Assembly: GCA_947095535.1 (NCBI GenBank)
Contig: OX352774.1
Location: 176,512,200-176,576,199 of the forward strand
DNA: 64,000 nucleotides
Direction of reading: 5' to 3'
Source: Poecilobothrus nobilitatus
Taxonomy: Eukaryota > Arthropoda > Insecta > Diptera > Dolichopodidae
The notes beneath the pieces were generated by a model that saw only the letters and a program-made list of their open reading frames with translations, was not told the origin of the DNA and did not search any database. The translations under genes were made by a program, and so were the position numbers. This document shows, piece after piece, positions 46,795 to 58,373 of this stretch (the stretch's first letter is position 1; each line of letters starts with the position of its first letter).

Positions 46795-48655
46795 TGTTTA
46801 TATAGTCTGTGAGTACTAGGTAGGACGAATTGTATAAGATGTTGAGATACGAATATTATACAAGATTTATTTATTTAGCATCATAATCCCTCATACATTT
46901 CGAACATAAAAAAAATCCTTGTTTTATTCTTTCTTTCATTCTACGATCCTCATCCCGATTTCAGAAATAAGCAGTTTATTGAGGAAAAATGGGGGATCCA
47001 AATGGTTTATGATGTGCTATACAGGCTAATAGAATAAAAGATTTGTAAAAACTAATGGTCAAATGAATACAGTGAACTTTTGAAGTAAAACAACTACTAC
47101 ATATCCTTAATCCAACGACTTCATTACACATCTTATAATAAATATAAAATGTTAAATAATGGATTACAGATTCTGATCTTTTCTGTATTTATCTAAAAGG
47201 TGTTTAAAAATTTTACAGACTTGAATAAAGAAATTAATTTAAAAAAAACTATATTTTAGACATACTAGACCGTTAGATACACATAGATAACATACAGGGT
47301 GTCTTGAGTTAACTTTTACATAGAGCAGGGAGCATCACAACGAACAAAAAATTCAATGGTAGGAGGGGATGTCTATCTTGAATTACCAACGAGTTATGAC
47401 GCTTTAAAGATTTATAACTTTTAAAATGTGTTATTTTGGAGTTATATCTACAGAATTAGAACTACTGAAGATTTTGGAAAAATTAAAAAGGGAATTTAAA
47501 GCTATTTTATTTATTGTCTTCAATCAATTTCACCAACGATTTCAGAAATAAGAAATTTTTGGAAAAAAAATATGTAGAAAGGAATTTTCAGAAGATTAAA
47601 ATGTATGAATTAGTATGATGTGTTGAAAAAAAGAACTCGCCGTAAAAAAAACGTGTCAGAACACAAAAAGACAGATATATTACGGAAATTGTATATACCT
47701 ATATATAATTAATTATTTTTATATTATGATGCAGACTGTTGCAATAAAAAAACTATTACGATAAAAATGAACATAAATTGGATAATATGATATGAAGTAA
47801 AATTCAATATATTCTCCTCTTCTTCTTGTTTTTTTTTTTATTAACTAAAAGTTCTAATTTTAATTTAAAATCAAAAAAAAAAAAATATTAATTTAAAAAT
47901 TTTAAATTAAAAATTGAAGTTTAAATTTTGAATAAAGTTCGAAATATAATAGAATTTTATATCTTTTCAATTAAACCAAGCTTATTTTTTAAAAAAATAT
48001 TAATTTTTATAATTAGTTATTTTAAAAATATTATGGTTTAAAATTACAATTATTCTTTTCATTTGAATCTTTTGTTTATTTATTTATTTTTTTTTTTTTA
48101 TAAATTTCAACCTTAACTTTTTAAACAAAACTTTTTTAATACGTAAATTTTTCTTCCCCTTATCCACCGCAAAAATACAAAAAATTAAAACAAAAGAAAA
48201 CTTTTTTCGTAATTGAAAATCAAAAATAAAAAACAAAAAAAAAACCAAAACAAAATGAAAAGTGAAGAAATAATAATTTAAAAGTAAAAATTCTTTTCTA
48301 ATCAAAACATTTAAAAAAACAAAAAATAAAAATTAAAAAAAACAAAAAAAAAAAATCATTAAAAATTTAGACAAAGTTTTTGAATATTATTTCTAAGTTT
48401 GTATAAAAAAAAAAAAATGAAACAAAAATATTTTTCTTTGTAAAATATTTGCTCAGTTCTTTTTTTTTTTTTAATTTAAATTTACAGATTTAATTCAGTT
48501 AATGATAAACAATTGTAGATTTAAACCGTTAGAATCAGTACAATTTAATAACTGTAATGTTGTTTGTCATTTGTGATTGAATACATAAGGACAACAACTC
48601 ATTTACTACAATATATGTATATAATAAGAAAAAAATTCTATTCTAAAGCGTTGTT
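46795..48655. other. AT-rich stretch without a gene
   Basis: At 47294 ACAGGGTGTCTTGAGTTAAC looks like the end of some DNA transposons; no matching end was found nearby. Otherwise unmarked. Confidence 0.45.
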
Positions 48656-48808
48656 CACACGATACAACAGTTGAATCAATTTCTAAAAATTAAACGATTT
48701 TTGAACAACCGGTTGTATTGTATATTTATTTATATTATTATCAATAGTTCAAACAATATTGAGCAATTGAATAGTTTGAATGTTCAACTGGCTGTTGTAT
48801 ATAACTGT
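48656..48808. repeat. Possible small inverted-repeat element
   Basis: GATACAACAGTTGAATCAAT on the left and the inverse of GTTCAACTGGCTGTTGTATA on the right share ATACAACA and GTTGAA blocks, with a 4-bp gap. An internal pair, ACAACCGGTTGT, is itself palindromic. Ends and target site are not resolved. Confidence 0.35.
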
Positions 48809-50251
48809 TAATTGAAAATGGTATCGTATATTTTGAATTTTTCATAACCATTTAACTGATTTTATTATTATTTTAAAATTTTTAAAGAAAAATATGGATG
48901 TTTTCATTTTTACAAAAAAAAATACTAAAATAATATTGTGAATAAAGAAATAACATTTTCATCCATTTTTATATTTTTGTAGAAAAGTTAGTGTTATAAA
49001 GATTTTTGAAAAGAAAATATATTTTAGATTCAAAGGTCCAATACAGTTTTCAAAGTTTCATGACTAAATAATGGTTATATAGTAAATAAGACTTTTGAAG
49101 AATCCTTTCATTGAAAAGTTGAGCATAAATATTTTTGTTGAACTGAAATTGTCATCAAATTGTATTGTGTATTTTAACAATGTCACATCAATACAACGTC
49201 GTATCACTCGTATATGGTATATGGTGAAATGACCTCTTAAGGTCGGTAATTTTTTGTAAATTAATCTTCAAAGCCGCTATAGCAGTCATAAAAGCTCAAT
49301 ATAGCTTTAATATAGTTTTAATATAGATTTTCAGAGTTTATTTCGCGCAAAACTACCCGACTGAAGGTCTATATCCATTATATCCATTATAGCGCAATAA
49401 ATCATTATTTGTTAAAATAAAAGAAAAAAAAGCATTTCTAAAAATATCTCTTGGCACAGATAATTTTTACTTATACTGGTAAATTGAAAACATTTCAAGC
49501 TAACCGAAATGAATATTATTTTAAATGATATTGAAAAATTTTTATACATTTGTTTTCATTATATGTATGTAAATATATAGGTAGTAATTTTTCTTTCATA
49601 ATTTTAATACACCCCATAGGATATAAATTTCTTTTTTGTTTTTGTTCTGTTTTCCTTTTTATCTTTTTTCGTTTTTTTTTTTTTGTTTTACCAGAAGAAA
49701 AACAATGAAACCTCAAAACAAAAGCGCAATTACGAAAATTTAAAAAAAATAAAATAAAATAGAAAAACATTGAAAACAAAAAAAAAAATCCAATACATTT
49801 TTGTTTTTTGGTTTCACCAAAATTTTGGTTTTTTTTTAATCATTTTACGAGAAATTTTTTTTTTGTTTATTTAAAAAAGTAAACGGGTGTGAGAGGAAGA
49901 GAAAAGAGATTTATACATTTTTTTTTTTTTATTTTTACTTTTTACTTCTTTTTACTTTTCCACAAAATATTCATAATAATATAATTTTTTCTCAACATCT
50001 AAAAATTAGAGATAATTATAAGAAAACATAGAAAATGAAATTTAATTTGAAAATATAAATGTATCTTAAAAAATATTAATATTTATTATTATTCTTGCAT
50101 AATAAAATAAATATTGTTAAAAATTGTTTAAAATGTTCTATAAATATAAAAAACATTACAGATAAAAGAAAAATATCTAGGTATAGCTAATCAATTAGTA
50201 AAGTATTGATGAAAATTTCTGTTCTAGTTACAATCATTTTCATTGTTTGTT
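48809..50251. other. AT-rich stretch without a gene
   Basis: A less AT-rich patch at 49190..49400 (GACCTCTTAAGGTCGG, a palindrome) contains no open frame that I recognise. Confidence 0.45.
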
Positions 50252-50502
50252 ACGGCTCCTGGCTATTAGCCCAGCAAGAAATAATCTCCAAAAAAAAAAA
50301 AAAAAATGAAATAGCAACCCCAAAAAAAATGGAGGATTATTTCATTATGAAATAATACCTCAAGTTCAAAATGAAATATTTCTGCAAGAAAGCCAAAACA
50401 ACCCGTCAATAAAAAAATAATCTCAAAATTAAAAATAGTTCTTCAAATTCTTTTAAAATGTTATCTACTAAGAAAATTTAAATGACATATATAAAAAAAA
50501 TA

Positions 50503-50774
50503 GGGGCTTCGGTAGCCTAGTGGGTAGGCGTGTGGCGTATTAACCGAAGGAGTATGGGTTCGATCCCTGCACAGGTCGTAAGTGTTTTTTCCTTACATAC
50601 CCCCCTTACGACCAAATATAATGTAAATATATAGTATATAATATAAACAAAATAAATAATATTAGTATATAATTTAATAATAGTACAAAAAACCTATAAT
50701 GGCCTTGGTAGCCGATGGTTCAATAATATTGCATTACATTAATGTATGTAATATTAATATAAATAAATAAAAAA
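50503..50774 (+). mobile_element. tRNA-derived SINE family 2
   Basis: The head GGGGCTTCGGTAGCCTAGTG then GGTAGGCGTG has a good A box, and GGGTTCGATCCC is a near-perfect B box. The first and last seven bases do not pair, so it is not a tRNA gene. The head resembles that of SINE family 1 (for example 53717 going down), but the tail is different: AATGGCCTTGGTAGCCGATG, AATATTGCATTACATTAATG and an AATAAATAA end. It is inserted within the inverted-repeat element at 50252..51051. Confidence 0.75.
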
Positions 50775-50839
50775 TATGGCAAATTCAAAACCTTCCGAAA
50801 TTTCAGAATATGATGAATTACAAAATCTCGAAAAATTTT

Positions 50840-50960
50840 TAGAAAAAAAGGAGTTATACATGTACATATATTGGTATGCATATAAGTAGATATATGTACA
50901 TGTGAGATTCTGAATTAGCATTGATTTTAATCTACATCTAAAATATATCCCAAATTCTGG
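50840..50960 (-). repeat. Core-unit-like segment inside the ACGGCTCC element
   Basis: GTGAGATTCTGAATTAGCAT with flanking ATATATGTACATG runs and GATTTTAATCTACA.. resembles the ~90-bp core unit in reverse, at low identity. Confidence 0.4.
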
Positions 50961-51051
50961 GGGGTGTATTTTTGATATATGGACGATTATTTCCCCAAAC
51001 AAATTTTTGGGGGGTTATTTAATTCTTGCAGGGTTATTTCCAGGAGCCGTT

Positions 51052-52285
51052 TTTTACATTTAGATTTATAATGAAAATGGAATGCCTACATTTAGGCGTT
51101 GTTAAAAACCTTGTAATTTTTTAACATTATGTACATATTTTCTATTCTTACTCTATAAACAATTAATATTTAAATAATAAAAAACAATTTTTTTTTTTAA
51201 TTTAAAATCTATTATTATTATTTTCAAATTCTAATTTAAACTAAATCGAAATTTATTTTCAATTTAAATACTTATTTTGGTAATGAAATTCAAATAGCCT
51301 TAAAGGAAAAATTTTTTATCTCTTATTTATTGAAAAGTCATCCCACACTAGCTTATTTTTGTTTTTTTTTTATGTATTCTTCTAAATTGTATTCTTTGTT
51401 TTTTATCCTCTAATAATCTTTTAAAACAAAACCTATCGTGTAGGTCTAAAATAGAATTATACCAAAAATATGAAACAAAAACAAACTAGACAATAATTCA
51501 TTATTAATTTTATATTGAATTTTTATTAATATATTTTGAAAAACATGATTCAGATAAGTTTAAAAAAAAAACATTTTTTTTTTGTTTTTTGAATAGGATT
51601 ATAAATTAAATATTGTAAAACATCTAAGTTTAAAAAAATTTAATCGTAAAGTATTATATTCAATTATTTTATTTGGAAGCTCAGCAATCAAGGGAAAGAA
51701 TTTTCTCGCAAATCTAGGGTTTTTAACGGTAAAAACAAAAATTCTAAATTAATAACATAGAAAAGTCATAGGTAAATTTTCTAAACTTAGGTGTGTAAAT
51801 CATCGGAATTGAAGATGATATGCAGAACCTTGAACATCCAATTAAGTTAATACGATACTTTGAACAAACTTTAGAAAAAATAATAATTTATACAAAAGAA
51901 TATTGGCAAAGGACATAGAGTATTATTTTAAAGGAATTAGAGGTGAACAAGAATGTTTTATAATAGTAGAGTATAAGTAAAAACGTAAACATTAAGGCTA
52001 AAGTTAAATTAATAAATTAAAAACTAATCTATATGTGGATTAATTATAATTCAACTTTCCTCTTTTTCATTCATGTAGTCTCTGTTTAAGTAATTCTCGG
52101 AAATTTGGTTTTTTTTTTTTTTTAAGGATATGTAAAATTAAAAATAAAGTATTTTTTAAAAATCTAAAAATAAATTACTAAAAGAATCTTTAAAACTATA
52201 CTTTTTTATAATTTTTAAAATTTTTAAAGTTTATTGCAATTTTAAAATTATAAATTACTTTCATTTTTTTCTTCTGCTTATTTTA
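51052..52285. other. AT-rich stretch without a gene
   Basis: Nothing recognised. Confidence 0.5.
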
Positions 52286-52504
52286 GCTCATATTGGAGTA
52301 TAGCGTGCTCACAAATTCTTTCCAGCGATCCCGATCATTGATCAGACTTTTAATTTGTGGGCATGTTTAATTTTGTCATCTTGTCTCATCTAACACGATC
52401 GTTCTTCAAGTTTTCTTAAGTCTTCGAATATGTCACGGGCTTTGGAAATTCCTTTTAAAGAACTGTTCAGTTAGATTTTAGTTTGGCATTCTGAAGGTGT
52501 GACC
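52286..52504 (-). pseudogene. LINE reverse transcriptase C-terminal remnant
   Basis: The minus strand gives, with frame changes, GHTFRMPN, then KGISKARDIFEDLRKL, then LINDRDRWKEFVSTLYS. The order GH..RM, a basic spacer, and D-R-x-x-W-[KR]-x-[FL]-V is the known C-terminal pattern of many non-LTR retrotransposon polyproteins. Stops and shifts show it is dead. The region 52505..52620 may be the part just upstream of GH..RM but cannot be read reliably. Which clade it belongs to cannot be told from this piece. Confidence 0.6.
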
Positions 52505-53007
52505 ATCACTACTTTCTTTGTCGCATCTTTGACGTCAACTACTTTTTGTCATGTTGTTCGCGATATTTCCTAATTTTGAATCATATTTTCGGTCATCGAA
52601 TCTTTATGATTCGGCTAACGTAGCACTTGATATATTTTTGTAAAATTTCTTGTAACATTACTTGTGATCTTTCATATTGCACAGACATGCAAAAAATAAA
52701 TGTAACATTACTTTCGAAAAGTCTTAATTTCGTACTCAAGGAAATTGAGTTTGAACGTCAGACTGATGAGGATACAAAAAATAATATGAACTTTACAGAT
52801 GTGCGATTTGATGATTACTTTTATGACTTCTAATAATTTAATGAACGCTTATATTCTAAATATTACAGATTATTTCACGGTTACAGAAATAAAGTGTGTT
52901 ACACAAAATTAATTTTCATATTAATATATTATTTTCCGAATACTTTATATTTTATATAATACTTTATTTATAATCGAAACTATTCATATTAAACCTCTTA
53001 AATCTCC
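52505..53007. other. Non-coding stretch
   Basis: 52505..52620 is possibly more LINE; the rest is AT-rich. An open stretch at 52627..52833 matches nothing I recognise. Confidence 0.4.
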
Positions 53008-53293
53008 TTTTTTTTCTTAAGGGTGATGGGAATTTTCCAAAGATACCAAAAATTTCCGCTCGGTAGTGTCAGATTCTTACTGACTAAACCCGCCTCCTCC
53101 TTTAGCCAATATAATATGATGAAACCCTTATATGCTAATGCAGTATATTGGCTAGGGAGTAGGGATAGCTAATGCAGTATATTGGCTAGGGAGTAGGGAT
53201 AGGAAAGAATATGAAATGGATGCGGAAACATTGAAGTGGGAGTGGGATTGTAAGGAAACAATTAATCCGCCTATTATTATTATTACTATTTTG
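53008..53293 (+). repeat. Dispersed repeat P, copy 2
   Basis: Matches the outer parts of 2582..3085 and lacks the MITE found there. It contains a perfect 34-bp tandem duplication at 53134..53167 and 53168..53201 (starting GCTAATGCAGTATATTGG). It ends in (ATT)n then ACTATTTTG. Confidence 0.65.
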
Positions 53294-53512
53294 CTAACAG
53301 TGTCTATAACCGTTACAACAGTTACAACATGCTGTAGTATATAACACCTTACTGCATGATGTAATTATTGAAGGCAACCCCCCACTTTCACTGTAGCAGT
53401 TATTACTATTGGTATTAGTATTATTATTAATATACACTTACATTAAAACATTTTTCATTCTCCCCTATAAAATGGAAAATGTGAAAATTTACACTTTTAC
53501 TAACGAAACAAA

Positions 53513-53717
53513 TTTTTTTTTTTTTAATTTTTTTAATGCATTTCTCTGCCACATAAATGTGGACAGGAAATTACACAGCCTTTCCTGTTCAGGCGTGGCA
53601 GTAAATGTCGTAAGGGGAAATAACTCTTATGACGTGTGTGGAATTCGAACCCACACTCCCTCGGTCTTTTCAGCGTATTTTATACACTCTTACCCACAAG
53701 GCCACCGAGGCCTCCCG
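53513..53717 (-). mobile_element. tRNA-derived SINE family 1, best-preserved copy
   Basis: On the minus strand: GGAGGCCTCGGTGGCCTTGT then GGGTAAGAGTG (A-box side), GGGTTCGAATTCC (B box), CATTTACTGCCACGCCTGAA, AGGCTGTGTAATTTCC, CACATTTATGTGGCAGAG, and an A-rich tail at 53513..53525. Open frames on the plus strand at 53409..53844 are translations of this SINE and its flanks. Confidence 0.8.
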
Positions 53718-54868
53718 AAACAGAGTTTTAATGAAGAAGTTTTCAAAGTTCCAATTATTTGCCTATAATTATAATATTTCTAAACAAATTTGTAATCCTT
53801 CAAAAATTTTCCACCTTTCAGAATATCACAGTAACAATATGTAAGTAAACAAAATTGTTCGTCTATTCCACATACATATGATGTCTAAACCAAAATGAAC
53901 TATTAAAAGACTATTATTAAAAAAAAAATAAAAAAAATAAGGAAAATAAAAGAAAACAAGAAAACTCCGTTACTGTTACTTCTTGTTTGAACATAAATAA
54001 CATAATATTATATTATGTGGGTTAAATATTATGTTTATTTTTTCATGTGTTTATTTTTATGCAAAGAGTAAACGTTTAGTCACTTAACTACACACCATTC
54101 TTATTATTAAAAAAACAAAAAAAACCAACGAAAATCCAAAAATAATAATTTTTTTTCACTGAGTGGTGGGAGGAGTAAAAGAAAAAGAATAATTTAAAAA
54201 AGTGGATCCTTATTTTTTTTTTGTTTCATATTAACTTGTTAGTTTTTTAAGACAAAAAAAAATGTTTAAGTACGAGTATATATAAAAAAAAAAAAAATAT
54301 GGTTTGTTTAGTTGGTACCTAATATTCGTAATATAATACTACATTAAATATTTTTTTACAACACCAATTTACAAAAAATTCATTTTATAAAAACTTTGAT
54401 AAATGTGTATTTAAGTATGTGTAAATATTCTAATGTATTTGTAGAAGGAAAGATTCATAATATATATATATATGTACATGTATATATGTATATAGTTTTC
54501 ATTTTTTATTTAAAAATAATAAGAATAATTTTCAGAATGAATTTTTTTTAATAATTTTGAATGTGAATTTTCCCTAGGTAGCAAAATTATTTTTGATACA
54601 CTTTTAAATCATGAGCCATATAATATTGATTGAATAGATATAATTTTTGATGATTTCAGGAAATTTTTCGAATGTGAAAAGAAAATTAGTAATTTGAGTT
54701 CGAAAGTTCACCAACAAACTTGATTTGATTAAAGAAATCTTTAATGATTAAATCTTGTTCAGAAATTTACTTTGTTCTTTACTTTAATCTTGTTCTTTCA
54801 CTTTCACTGAAAACTCCAACTGAATTTGAGATTAATATATTATAAAAAATACAATTATCTTGATAAAC
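53718..54868. other. AT-rich stretch without a gene
   Basis: A (TA)n run at about 54460..54470. Nothing else recognised. Confidence 0.5.
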
Positions 54869-55055
54869 TCTTCGGTCGCTTAATGTGTAGGAGCGTATAA
54901 AAATACGCTATAAACTCCAAAGGAGTGTTTCTGGAACCCCACAAATATTGTGCGAATAATTCCCCCTTACAACATTTACAACCACACCTGGAAAGAAAAT
55001 GCTATGTAATTTTCTTATCACATTTATGTGGTATGAGAATAAATAAAAAAAAAAA
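54869..55055 (+). mobile_element. tRNA-derived SINE family 1, decayed
   Basis: CTTCGGTCGCTTAATGTGTA, GGAGCGTATAA, a damaged B box (TTTCTGGAACCCC), then ACATTTACAACCACACC, AAAATGCTATGTAATTTTC, CACATTTATGTGGTATG and an AATAAA-rich tail. Confidence 0.7.
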
Positions 55056-58000
55056 CTACTTATCTTAAATGGAAAACAGCTTCCAAAATAAAATTATAAG
55101 AATTTGCTAAATTAAATCTCTTTTTTTCAATCAGTACTGATCATCTATTTTTTTATACGAACGTATAGTTCTCAGCGTATCATAAATTTCTTAATACGTT
55201 TGTGACATTAAAAGAAACGAGATAAATATGGAAACGTATATTATTGCTCAGGATCAAACTCTAAATCTATTATACCATGTACGTCAGTTAGTCCTTCCCA
55301 TCGCACAAAAAATAAAAAGGCTTGTGATTCTGAAGTTTTTGTCACTTCACCTTTGTAAAATCGTTAGATTCGTTAAATTTTCGGGGAACTAAAGTTCCAA
55401 TTTCGCTTCCAAAGTTTTTTTTTTTTTAAATATTCTTCAGTTTCGTGACATGAATGACTGTGTTTTTTTTCACTTGTCACTATTATATTATCACTTTTAT
55501 CTATATGATTTTGCGGTTAGTCAGAATCCGGATTATAAAATTCCTATCATATATAATAACATTTAAGATATATTTTCTACTTATGTAGTAATATAAAAAA
55601 GAAATAAACTTACTTGAAAGGAATCATTACTAATTACGATATTAACATTTATAAGAAAATTTTTATATGACACACATCTTTGCCATTTTTGAAATAAATT
55701 GAGAAATCAATTTCTAATTTTTACTTTTTGTATTTTAGATACATTGTTTTAGATATGCTAATTTTAGGGAGATTCATTATTAAATTCCATATTCACAAAG
55801 GTAATTAATCGATTCATATGGAAAAACTTTTTCAATAAAAACAAAGGAAAAATCAAATTCACTGTCCTTATATTAACTAGATTGTAACTAGATTCTTGTT
55901 CATATCAATGCAAAAAACAAACTTTTGGTATAAAAAGAAATGAGAAGAATAAAATTGTTAAATGGGTATTTTAAAAAATAATTTATATTTTCCTTTAAAG
56001 AAACAAAGAAGCCCAAAATAGACAAAAAAAATTATTATCATGCATTTAAGAGAACATCATTTAAACCTATGAAAAACAAAATAAACTTTTATTTTCTTTG
56101 GAAGACAAAATCTTAAAATACTTTTCTTATTTGTTTGATTCACTTTTTTTTTTTTTTATTTCTTCTTGAATCTTGGCACTTCAACTTTTAAATAATGCAT
56201 TTTTTTTAAATATTTTTAAAATTGTTTTCACATTTTTTTTTTGGTAAAGCTCTCCAAAGATTTAAAATGTTCTTTCATGTAATGTTTTTCTTTTATTCTA
56301 TTCTTTTCTTATTTATTTTTTCATTTTGTTTAAAATTCAAAATTTGATTTATAATCGTCAGAGATTTTTATCCCTAAATTCATTCAAATTAAATTATTAA
56401 AATCGGTGTCTCGTCAAATTAGTCTAAAATGCATTTTTTTTTTATAATTTTACATTTTACATAAGTCACCTACAAGGCTACTAGGCTACAAGTCAACATG
56501 AATTTTATATTTTAAAATAATCAAAAATAAAAATAATGCAATTCCATTTACGAACATTTTATTTACCTCTCTTTATCCACATACTTTTTTTTGTATCTTT
56601 TATGACTGATGAAAATTCTTTTAAAACTTTTTATATCTTTATATTATACACGTGTCCATATTATATTTATTAAGTAATATGTATGTGTATACATATATAT
56701 ATATATATAAATTTTATGTTTATAAAGTAAATTTGATTTTGGTTTTTTTTTTTTTTGTTAGAAGAAAAATGAATTATAAAGGGTGGATTCTATTTTACTA
56801 AAAAGTAATAATATTAGACTTGAAATTTTATATTCTTCTCATCTGTACCTCTAATTTCACTATTTCACTTAATACCGACATTCTTAAAGTCATTTTAAAA
56901 TTTGTCCTACTTTTTAACGTCTTCTTTTTATTTTGATTCCACTGTTTTTTTCTTTTTTTTTGTTGTTTTCATCATCACAAAAATAAAAAAAAAAGTTATA
57001 ATCACCATCATCATAAACATCATTTTCGTCATCTTCGTCTAAATCATTGAATTTCATTATAACTTGAAATATACAGTTATAAATAAGAAGGATGCTAAGT
57101 TTACACAAAAAAAATAAAAATATTGTATTCTCATACCATCATCCTTATTTCATCACTCCAAATTTCCTTCTTACTCACACAATAATTATCCTGGTAGAAA
57201 ATATTAAAATTACTGAATTGAAGAGACTGAGTAAGAAAGAGAAACTATAATAAAAGAAAAATGCTTCTTTTGTTGCATCACATTTAAAATTTTCTTAGGA
57301 AGAGACTAAAATTATTCAAAATGGAAGAAAAACAGAAGGCAGAAAAAAATAATCGCTAAAGTCTCATAGCAAACTTTAATAAAAAGAGAACAGAATGTAT
57401 TAGGAAGCGTATTAGAAAAAGTAGAACCAAATAAAAATCATTATGGTAAATTTTATCTCATTACCATTTTTTTTTAACTTTTCTTATATAAAAAAAAAAA
57501 AGAAAAAAACTTCTAAAATTTTTTTCCTCCTCATAAAAAAATTTGAAATATTCTTTTTATTGTAAAGAAAAAAATTTCGAAAAAGCAAACAACAGTTTTC
57601 GTCAATAAAGAAAAAAAAACATTTTTATCATATTTCTTTACAGAAATAGGATTTTTTTTTGATTCAACAACAAAAAATTTAAAAAAAATTATATATGAAA
57701 AGAATGGCTGGAATAAGTATTCTATTTTTTTTTTTTTTTGTTACAAAGCATAATTTTAGGAGCTAACAATTAATTAATTCTTTTTTTGTCCCTGTAATCA
57801 GATGAGTAATTTGTTTGTATTTTTGTGTATATTAAAAGTTTTATTGTATATAAATGCAAATAAATTTTAATAATAAAATTATTATACCCTTAATTAAAAT
57901 AAATTAGTTTTCAATATTAATTTCGTTTAATTTTATTTCAAGAAGATTTAAATTTTCACTAGATTCGTCTATTTAGTTCAAAATTGGGTCAAAAATATAT

Positions 58001-58099
58001 ATAAAAATTTATCTCAGAAATTGATTCTGTGTTTTATGTTTTATGTTTTATGAAACGGAAAATTCAAACAAAAAACAAAATTCAGAATCAACTGACATA
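55056..58099. other. Long AT-rich stretch without a gene
   Basis: No gene seen. A GAT/ATC-rich patch at 56995..57050 gives an acidic open frame on the minus strand that looks like simple-sequence translation. Confidence 0.5.
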
Positions 58100-58373
58100 T
58101 TAACTTATCTGATCCGCCGACCAAAAATGCTGTATTTAGATAGGGAAACTAACAATTTTGCAGAAGTGACATAAAAAAAATTTCAGCCTCCTAGCTGCTT
58201 TATTTTTTGAGCTATCGTGCGGAGCGGACGGACGGACGTACATGGCTCAATCAACTTAGAATTCGATTCCTAGCCGATCTATACCCTTGACACTATCTAG
58301 CTCGACTCATTTAAGGTGTCACAAACATAATGGCAAATTTATTATACCCTTGAACATAATTCATACTGGTATA
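58100..58373 (-). mobile_element. DINE-like element, 5' part
   Basis: On the minus strand: TATACCAGTATG..AAGGGTATAATAAATT (5' end), TGACACCTTAAATGAG, a CTAGATAGTGTCAAGGGTAT block, AGCCATGTACGTCCGTCCGT then CCGCTCCGCACGATAGCTC, and AGGCTGAAATTTTTTTTATG. This follows the order at 13541..13740. The 3' part is missing or unrecognisable. Confidence 0.65.

Larger units (their letters stand above)
50252..51051. mobile_element. Inverted-repeat element with ACGGCTCCTGG ends
   Basis: The left end ACGGCTCCTGGCTATTAGCC then CAGCAAGAAATAATC is matched by the inverted right end ACGGCTCCTGGAAATAACCC then TGCAAGAATTAAATAA. The arms continue as C/A-rich CCCCAAAA sequence with a repeated GGATTATTTCATTATGAA-type palindrome. 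Inside are a nested SINE (50503..50774) and a single core unit (about 50840..50960). No protein is encoded. It is a close relative of the element at 36513..37288. The flanking sequences do not show a convincing target duplication. Confidence 0.65.

Noticed and set aside
47294..47313. ACAGGGTGTCTTGAGTTAAC, resembling a DNA-transposon end
   Set aside because: No inverse partner was found within a few kilobases; ACCCTGTAT at 63210 and ACACCCTATAT near 12900 are too far away to pair.
50503..50577. A possible true tRNA gene
   Set aside because: The A and B boxes are good, but the acceptor ends do not pair and the sequence continues into a SINE tail found elsewhere.
53409..53844. Two open frames on the plus strand, one of 119 codons
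   Set aside because: They translate the antisense of a SINE (similar peptides CHINV.RKLH..SGVAV appear wherever the SINE lies, for example 26602..26847 and 10592..10786).
56914..57108. Acidic 64-codon open frame
   Set aside because: It comes from a GAT/ATC-rich simple sequence plus homopolymers; no family resemblance.
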